Source of the DNA: Acheta domesticus
Lineage: Eukaryota; Arthropoda; Insecta; Orthoptera; Gryllidae
DNA: 64,000 nucleotides
Direction: 5' to 3'
Assembly (NCBI GenBank): GCA_031308135.1
Contig: JAHLJT010009436.1
Location: 117,993,272-118,057,271 of the forward strand
Position numbers and translations under genes: made by a program. Shown here one piece after another: positions 57,661 to 64,000 of this stretch. Under the pieces are notes generated by a model. It worked only from the letters and a program-made list of their open reading frames with translations. It searched no databases and was not told where the DNA came from. The stretch's first letter is position 1, and every line of letters begins with the position of its first letter.

Positions 57661-59900
57661 GTTGTCGATAAAATGAAAAAAGTCCATGATAAAATCCTAT
57701 AATAATTTTCATAAACAATGTTCTTCAGACCGATGTGACAAAAGAGAAAATAAATAAAATCCAGTTTTCGTCAATAACGAAGCCCGTAATATTTTCGAAT
57801 TATTGAATTAGATAATCCAAGTTTTGTTAAATGCTCTGATGAGTTTTTGCCTTTGTTTTGTCAGTTAAATCTCAATTAAAAACTAATCAACGAGACCGTC
57901 GAAATCCCCTTGCATGAACTTCAATTCAAGCATCGCTGTTTAAAAACATCAATGTTTTATAGGCGATGTCGCATCCTTCCTTGGTACGAACCTTCGTTTA
58001 CCCTCTCGTTTAAAGTAAAACGAATAAAATTTTAAATACGTTTTACTTATCTGACATGATTACATCTCATTATCTATTGTATATTTCAGGAATTTATTTG
58101 AATATCACGGAACTATTCCATTACTATAATTTACTATACAGACAGAGTATTTACTATACACAGTACATCGGAGATTCGCATACAAACTAGTGATTGCTTA
58201 CACACGTAGCAATGTTTACATCCACTTCACTTTGTTGGATAAAGAATAGATAGGAAAGAATAGGTTGAGGAAGAAAAAGAGCACGATGGAAGAAATAATG
58301 GGAAAAGTGAAGAGGAGGCGGAGAGGGAAAAGGAATACGAAGAGGAAAAGTAACAAGAACAAGAACTAAGACCACAAACAAATAGGAACAACAACAACAA
58401 CAACAAAACTGTGTTCTAAGAATTAAGAATTGTGAAATTCGTTAAATGACATCCTGACCTTTGAAATTTTGAAAATAACTTCAATTTATTGATTTATTAA
58501 TTTATGCATTGCAACAAACAGTTAAAAACTCGTGTCGCTCGCGATACAACACTTGTATATGTGTATGTACGGAGTATGTATGTCGTACCATTAATATATC
58601 TATATTAACACGTGGATATTAAACTTTATTCTCCCTTTCTAAATAAATTGCTGAAGTTATGCATAATCAGCGTGCGTGTTAGAAACCACTTTGCGTGGTT
58701 TTGTTCAGCAGCATTTTTGCTGCTGCAGGATATTAGAGATCGCATTTTAGGGTCAGGCGCGTTGTTTAGTTATGAGAATTATTTTATGATACAATGAATA
58801 GATGGTGTTAGAGTTAATTTTGCCTACATGAATGACAAACTTTTTTGGTGTTAATTGATGGAAAGCAGTTGATAATTCATTCAGTGATTTTATCTAGATA
58901 ATTTTAAGGTTATCTACGTATTAGGGTGTTTCTATAATAATTTTCATCATCAGCAAACCACATCCATAAGAGGGCGTAATTATGTTGGTGGTGTACAGGC
59001 CAAATATTCGCAGTAGAAGCCACATGAGGCCTGTAGAACTCCATAGTGCATGTGACTCCGACCTTGAAGATCTGGATATGTACGATGGCTTAAATCTAAG
59101 CTGGTAATTCCCTCTGATTCCAATACGTCCCAACAAACAAGGTAACCTCGGCCGCCCTCGGTAAATTCGGCCGTTCCGTCGGCAAACATTTTTAACTACA
59201 CTACCATTTAGGATCCGATGGTTAAACAACTTTCGATATTACCATCATCTACTCCATAGATGTGTTTAGATTTCTGTATATTTCACAAATATTTCTCGCG
59301 CTAATACACAGTGGCAGTCGATATCATTTCAGCACTTTGTATCTTAATGTGAAAGAGTGAAATCAAACAATTACACGCCTGAAGCCTATTTTTTAAATAA
59401 AGTTTTTTATGTAAATAAAGTTTAAAAAATATTTTGTTCTAGATGGGTGGGGGTATCTTTTAATGCATGACCGGGGTAATAATACATTGAACAATTAGTG
59501 TTTAGTTGGGGCCATAACATGATCAAGGAGGTACATTTTCCGGGTAAATTCGGCCCTGCCGAAAACGAAAAAAATTTGGGAAGTTCGGGAAACCAAAGAA
59601 TATCCCGATGTATCTTCAAAATACTCTAAAAAGAGATTAAAAAGGGAAAATTTTCTAATCGCCATATCTCCAAAAAGTACGCTATTCCAAGGATAAGACT
59701 CCAAGATAATATGAGAGGAAAAACACAGATTAGTTATTTTTATTTTCATGGTATAATTATTTTATTTTTAATTCATTTTCACTAAAATCCCAACTGCATG
59801 CTTGTAAAAACCAGCTTAAAATAATTGTCCTAACACAATCATTTCATTCCTTAAGAAACTCTTATACATGCTCACTCAACGCGCAGTTTAGATTGATAGA

Positions 59901-59955
59901 GTTTATACGGCGCGTCAACTGTCATGGTCACTGGCGCCCAAGACAACGTAATTTT
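59901..59955. repeat. Short repeat shared with 54,841-54,900
   Basis: See the partner entry for the shared words; the GGCGCC and CATGG cores are kept. Confidence 0.5.
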
Positions 59956-60109
59956 AAAAATACAGGTTTAATAGAATGAGTTAATAGACGAACAATAAAT
60001 TAATAAAATCAATTCAAAAACATAATATTGGATATTTAAAAGACAAGCAACAAATAAGATACTGTGTTATTAAAAGTGGTAAAACTATTGCCCTTGTCTA
60101 TCAGCTAAT

Positions 60110-60350
60110 GTTATATACTCCGCTTTCCCGCAGAAAAGAATAGGTTCGAGGGCGTGTACTCGTCATTGCCGAGCACCTCCCGAAGAGTTGCCTAGCCGAT
60201 TTTTACGTGGGCTGCCAACAAACGTTCTACAGTATAGAAGCACGTGATCCACGTTTCACACGTGTCGCAGATGGGAGGGGAGGTTCCCTTCGCAAGAGGA
60301 AACCATGTGAGAAGTGGCAATGACCGATGCGAAGATGAGTTTATGTTACT
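60110..60350 (-). pseudogene. LINE C-terminal zinc-motif fragment
   Basis: On the minus strand: LPLLTWFPLAKGTSPPICDT then CETWITCFYTVERLLAAH, TLREVLGNDEYTPSN. This follows the C-x2-C-x(n)-H-x-x-C(H) plus L-x-x-VLG layout found after the RNase H part of I/Jockey-type LINE ORF2. Isolated fragment. Confidence 0.6.
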
Positions 60351-60367
60351 TTCTCACGCCTTGCAGA

Positions 60368-61085
60368 ACGGCACTTACTTCAACGAGTGTTAGAAGAACT
60401 AAACGAAGAAAGCCAAACGGCGGGACTTAAAATTGACCTAAATACGATCAAAGTTGGACAAATTGAAAGGAATTATCAATGAAGGTGTAAACAAACCAGA
60501 TAGAGTAAGTTTTCGGATTATATATACCTAGGTCAATTGATATCTTTTCTCAACAGACAGAACAGTGAAATTAGTACACGTATCACTCTTGCATGGCAAA
60601 CATTTGGAATATGCCTTTTATTCTATAGGACAAAAACTCTGTCTAAAACAGGGAAGAGATATATTAGACTCCTGTATTTTATCAACATTAGTCTATCGGT
60701 GTCACACTTGATCACTAACAGCAACACAAAAGCTGCAATTATCTAGATGCCAGAGAAAAATGAAAAGGAAAATTCTTAACATTTCTCTTAAACATGTATG
60801 GAAGTAAGAAGCAAAAAAAAAAAAAATAAAATAAAAATAAAAAAAATGTAATAGAACAAGCCTTGACTCAAAAATGGAAAGGGTGAGACAACAGGATAAC
60901 AGATGAGCCAAATGCTTCAACCGTATGGGAACCAAAAATCGGATGGTGCAATCCAGGAGGGCAACGAAAAAGATGGGAAGACAACTTTAAAGAGTCAGTT
61001 GGAAGAAATTTGGTTGAGACTGTCTGCATGCAGAGCGTCATAGAGGTCCCTTCAAACAAGCTGAATCGTGGAAATGAAGATAAGT
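60368..61085 (+). pseudogene. RTE-type LINE fragment, 3' part of RT and C-terminus
   Basis: Plus strand pieces in order: LNEESQTAGLKIDLNTIKV, YIYLGQLISF then RQNSEISTRITLAWQTF, MKRKILNISLKHVWK, EQALTQKWKG, EPKIGWCNPGGQRKRWED. The YLGQ-IS and RI-LAW-F blocks and the final GQRKRW-D block are typical of RTE-clade elements. Frameshifts, stops and an A-rich insert at 60,812-60,846 interrupt it. Confidence 0.7.
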
Positions 61086-61459
61086 GAAACCAGTCAAGTG
61101 TTGTGGAAATAATATCAATATTAAAAAACAGATTGTAAACAGCCAAATTACATGACAATTATTTAATTAGTAGCCATCAATACCAGCTTAATGTGTGTGA
61201 AATTATTCATTCGCAAAGTTGTCCTCAACCAAATAGAACAGGTCTCTTTCACTGACTACTACGGTTGTTTCTAGGAAAGGAAGTCTCTTCCGGTGGTTCG
61301 TCGACAAAAAATCCCCAAATTGGCCAGGAAATATTTCTGAAATAATAGAAGGGTGAGTGTGTTCCATCACAAGTGTAAATACTGAAGGTGATGAGGATTT
61401 GTTTACCAATTATTTTCTGTACACTTGAAAAAGGGGTTTGGGTCCTCAACTGCTATTCT

Positions 61460-61770
61460 TTTACTTTCCCGTATACAGACGTAAATACAGAGAAATATAA
61501 GTAGTATAGGAAAAGCTATGCAATGCTGCGGAAAATCGATTTCGAGAATCCAACGGAAATACACGATTTGAGGTCCCATGACACGGAAAAGGGTTCTTTT
61601 TAAAATGTCCGTGCGTCTCTGAACACCACTAGCGCCTAACCATAAGTACAATTAATTCCAAAATGACTCTTCCGCGGTCGATCTAGAGACACCTGACATG
61701 AGACGTTTACGACTTGGGGTAAACGCTCAGTTTGGCAGTTCGCTGCTACCTTCAGGATTTTTTTTTTTAT
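61460..61770 (+). repeat. Dispersed repeat family A, 5' part
   Basis: TTTACTTTCCCGTATACAGA, GGAAAAGCTATGCAATGCTG, TGAACACCACTAGCGCCTAA. The 3' part is missing; it runs into the decayed LINE ORF1 below. Confidence 0.65.
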
Positions 61771-62480
61771 TTCAGAGCTCTACAAAATGGACTGATAACG
61801 ATCAATAGGGTTCCTTGCCTGATACCTACTTCTGGACTCGGGGAAGGACACCTCTGCAACTGATCTTCTGGATCTGCCTCCCCTTCACTGGTTGGAATTG
61901 GTCGGATGGTAACCGTCGAAGTTAACGCAATGCGGTGGTGAAACTCAGGGTTCAGCTTCGTGCGTATACTTCCCGCACTTTTCACACACCGGGCTTTCTG
62001 TCACGCATCTCTGCTGTGTATGGCCGAAACTCTGGCACTTGAAATAGTGCCAAAGAACTTATAGTGCACTTGAAATAGTGCAGAGCACTTATATGCCGCA
62101 CACGGAGGCTATCCTTTCGGGGAGAGATGAAAGATCAAATGGCAGAATCAGAGTAGAAATGGGGATTTGTCGCCCATGCTCCTTTATCTTGATCCAGTAA
62201 ACTTCGGTCACACCCTGGCTCTTAAAGGACGAAACTAATTCGTTCTCATTCTCTGCTGCAAAATCTTGTTTGACCATTCCCTTGTCGAGGTTAAGAGTTG
62301 GTAGTCACTTCCACCTGGAGGCCGGCAATCTGCTTAGTTTTCCGAATCTCTTCGATTTGGTCACCGGCGCGTGCTTCAGTGAAAGAATGGTACCCCATTC
62401 CCTTGTACCACTGTTTGGAGTTTCCCATATTCTTTCTCAATAGCGAATGTCGAACAGTATTAATATTTTTGATGGATTTA
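61770..62480 (-). pseudogene. LINE ORF1 (gag-like) fragment
   Basis: Minus strand: GDQIEEIRKTKQIAGLQVEV (about 62,300-62,375), then NENELVSSFKSQGVTEVYWI, ISTLILPFDLSSLPERIASV, then a worn zinc knuckle (LFQVPKFRPYT, expected CxxCxxxGHxxxxC). The first segment matches DEQIKEI-EIAGLQ of the ORF1 piece at 14,258-14,458, so both come from related LINEs. Confidence 0.65.
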
Positions 62481-63249
62481 CCCCCCTAGGCGCATGCCAT
62501 GAGGAGGAAACTAGGCTTCTTCCTCTACGCAAGGTTCAGTTCGCAGGGAGGTTCGGAGCGAGGTCAGCGCGGCGAGCGGGCGTCGACGTTTGGCGATAAT
62601 ACCAGGTGTGCTCGCGAGCAGGAAAAAAAAAATTTAAAAAAAGCAAAAAACGTATTTCGACGAAAAATGTTGGAAATGCGTTGTAAACGAATGGCGTATG
62701 ACCGCTAAAAACTGCGTCTGAGTAGTCGCGCACCCGCGAAGTCTTAACTAAATAAATCAGTTGACCAACCAGTTAGTATGAAAATAACGTACTTTACAAA
62801 TTGAGCGAGATAGGGAGCAAGTTGTATGCTCACAAACTACATTGAAGCCCTTGTAAAATTTTATAACACACTGCCCTTAAAAATGAGTCAGGAAATTCAT
62901 TTGAAGGGTGTAAACTTTGTTCTGTAAATAGTAATTCTATTTAATATTTGCTATAATAAGAGACGCGATTATATGGAAACGTTAAATTTGATGTCATTAA
63001 GTCTTAATTCAGAACTGAGTGTATAAATTTGGTTATGAAAATTAAATACAAGGTGTATTACAATTTTATTTGCTAAAACAAATATTTTTCTTATTATGTT
63101 CAGCCAGGAACTAACCGTGCACGGTATTACAACAATTTTAAATCATTTTTTTCTTTAAAATAAGTTGCTGTCAGAGTAATGCTGAGGGTTTCACAAAGAA
63201 TGTGAGTTATTTCGGAGCAATTTCTGCCGGGGCGGCGTCATAAAGTACA

Positions 63250-63660
63250 TATGATTGTGAAGTTTTAGGTCATCAAATCCGCCCCAAATCATTCTATCAT
63301 CCTAATCCTAAATCATCCCCATCAAATCATCCTAATAATTATATCTATTAATATATAATTATATAATTGTCACTATTCCCGTCACCTTGTTGGAACAAAT
63401 TTAATTCCTCTTTGAACAAATTTAATTAATATATAATTATATATAAATATATATTATTACTATATATGCCCTAAAAGCAAAAAAATGTAAAAAAAAATTA
63501 TCAAAATCAGTTCAGAGGTACAACTCAATCTGTTGGACTGACGTAATCGAGGCTTCTTCCTTTCGTTCAAGTGAACTCGGTTTTTTAAACTTTTGGTCTG
63601 GACTGGACCAGGAAATCTTTGCCTTTAGCTATCGTGAAATCCTTCGAACCGACATCGAAT
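63250..63660 (+). repeat. Dispersed repeat B, partner of 2,750-3,110
   Basis: Carries GTTTTAGGTCATCAAATCC, AAGTGAACTCGG, CTTTTGGTCTGGAC and TTTAGCTATC. Includes AT-rich filler (63,330-63,500). Confidence 0.5.
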
Positions 63661-63739
63661 ATAAAAAAAAATATAAAAATATAAAAAAAATAAATATTCA
63701 TCTGAATTCATCATCAAAGGTTTAGATGAATTTCCGGAT

Positions 63740-64000
63740 TGTTTATTAAAAACGTGTGCACCTGCCTTCATACATCCGTTAACTCACATTTTCAATGCTT
63801 CTTTACGTACAGGAATATTTCCAGATATTTTCAAAACAGCAAAGATTAAGCCACTTTTTAAAAAAGGGAACAAAAATGAAATTCAAAATTACCGGCCAAT
63901 TTCTCTTTTGTCAGTTTTCTAAAAAATATTAGAGAGGCTTTTCTACTTACGAATGGAAACTTTTCTCAGCTAAAGCAATGCGTTTTCAGACTCACAACAC
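63740..64000 (+). pseudogene. LINE reverse transcriptase fragment, cut by window end
   Basis: Plus frame reading ...FNASLRTGIFPDIFKTAK then IKPLFKKGNKNEIQNYRPIS and LLSVF, stop, KILERLFYLRMETFL. This is the RT finger block P-x-FKKG(N/D)-x(5)-YRPISLLSV-SKI-ER. One stop codon is already visible. The rest lies outside the window. Confidence 0.75.

Larger units (their letters stand above)
56927..64000. other. Intron or upstream sequence with LINE fragments
   Basis: No further exon of the DOP1 gene could be supported on the minus strand. Elements are listed individually. 57,000-57,480, 57,980-58,900, 59,240-59,890 and 62,750-63,240 show nothing I can name, apart from a purine-rich stretch at 58,240-58,400. 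Confidence 0.6.

Noticed and set aside
58980..59229. Minus-strand frame containing TAEFTEGGRGYLVCWDV
   Set aside because: Not recognised; a similar short word (GRAEFTRKMYLLDH) occurs in the same orientation near 59,550, which suggests an old repeat rather than a gene.

Overview
The window reads as a piece of a large, repeat-rich insect genome. It is AT-rich, has long introns, dead LINEs of several clades, insect-type Tc1 and piggyBac relics, and a tRNA-type SINE. A specific order is not established by the sequence; a large polyneopteran-type genome would fit but is only a guess.

The one host gene I can support is on the minus strand and covers about positions 56,926 down to 6,607. It is the middle and most of the C-terminal half of a DOP1/Dopey homologue, a large helical-repeat protein of Golgi and endosome membrane traffic. 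I could place 18 coding exons by following reading phase through consensus splice sites. Their joined phases agree at every junction, and the protein runs in the same order as animal DOP1. The 5' exons lie beyond position 64,000 and the final C-terminal exons before position 1. One exon (29,783-30,431) carries an apparent single extra base that breaks the frame.

The introns hold most of the sequence. Intron 56,301-56,787 is short. The next one (33,707-55,249, 21.5 kb) is a graveyard: a terminal-inverted-repeat element, a Tc1-like transposase relic, copies of an unnamed dispersed repeat family, and three LINEs lying end to end (a CR1/Jockey-type on +, an R4/Dong-type restriction-like-endonuclease LINE on -, an R1-type on -). 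All three LINE boundaries fall on ATT/AAT trinucleotide runs. A 5S rRNA-like fragment lies just beyond. Intron 25,586-29,480 contains two GC-rich minisatellites; the larger (about 2.2 kb) carries the octamer GCTGGTGG in nearly every unit. Intron 20,889-25,392 contains a piggyBac relic with both TTAA target duplications and inverted termini still present, plus a 200-base GAAA tract. Intron 9,720-15,842 contains a tRNA-derived SINE and a decayed LINE. Intron 16,833-19,102 contains a foldback MITE, and 30,432-32,281 another foldback element.

The flanks (1-6,606 and 56,927-64,000) show no further exon that I can support. They hold more copies of the dispersed family, LINE fragments (RTE-type, Jockey/I-type ORF1 and RT pieces), an AT-rich repeat pair in opposite orientation, and a cluster of CATCGATG octamers. 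I did not find an operational novel system. The most unusual structures are the Chi-octamer minisatellite, the unnamed dispersed family with its foldback derivative, and the AAT-anchored LINE cluster.
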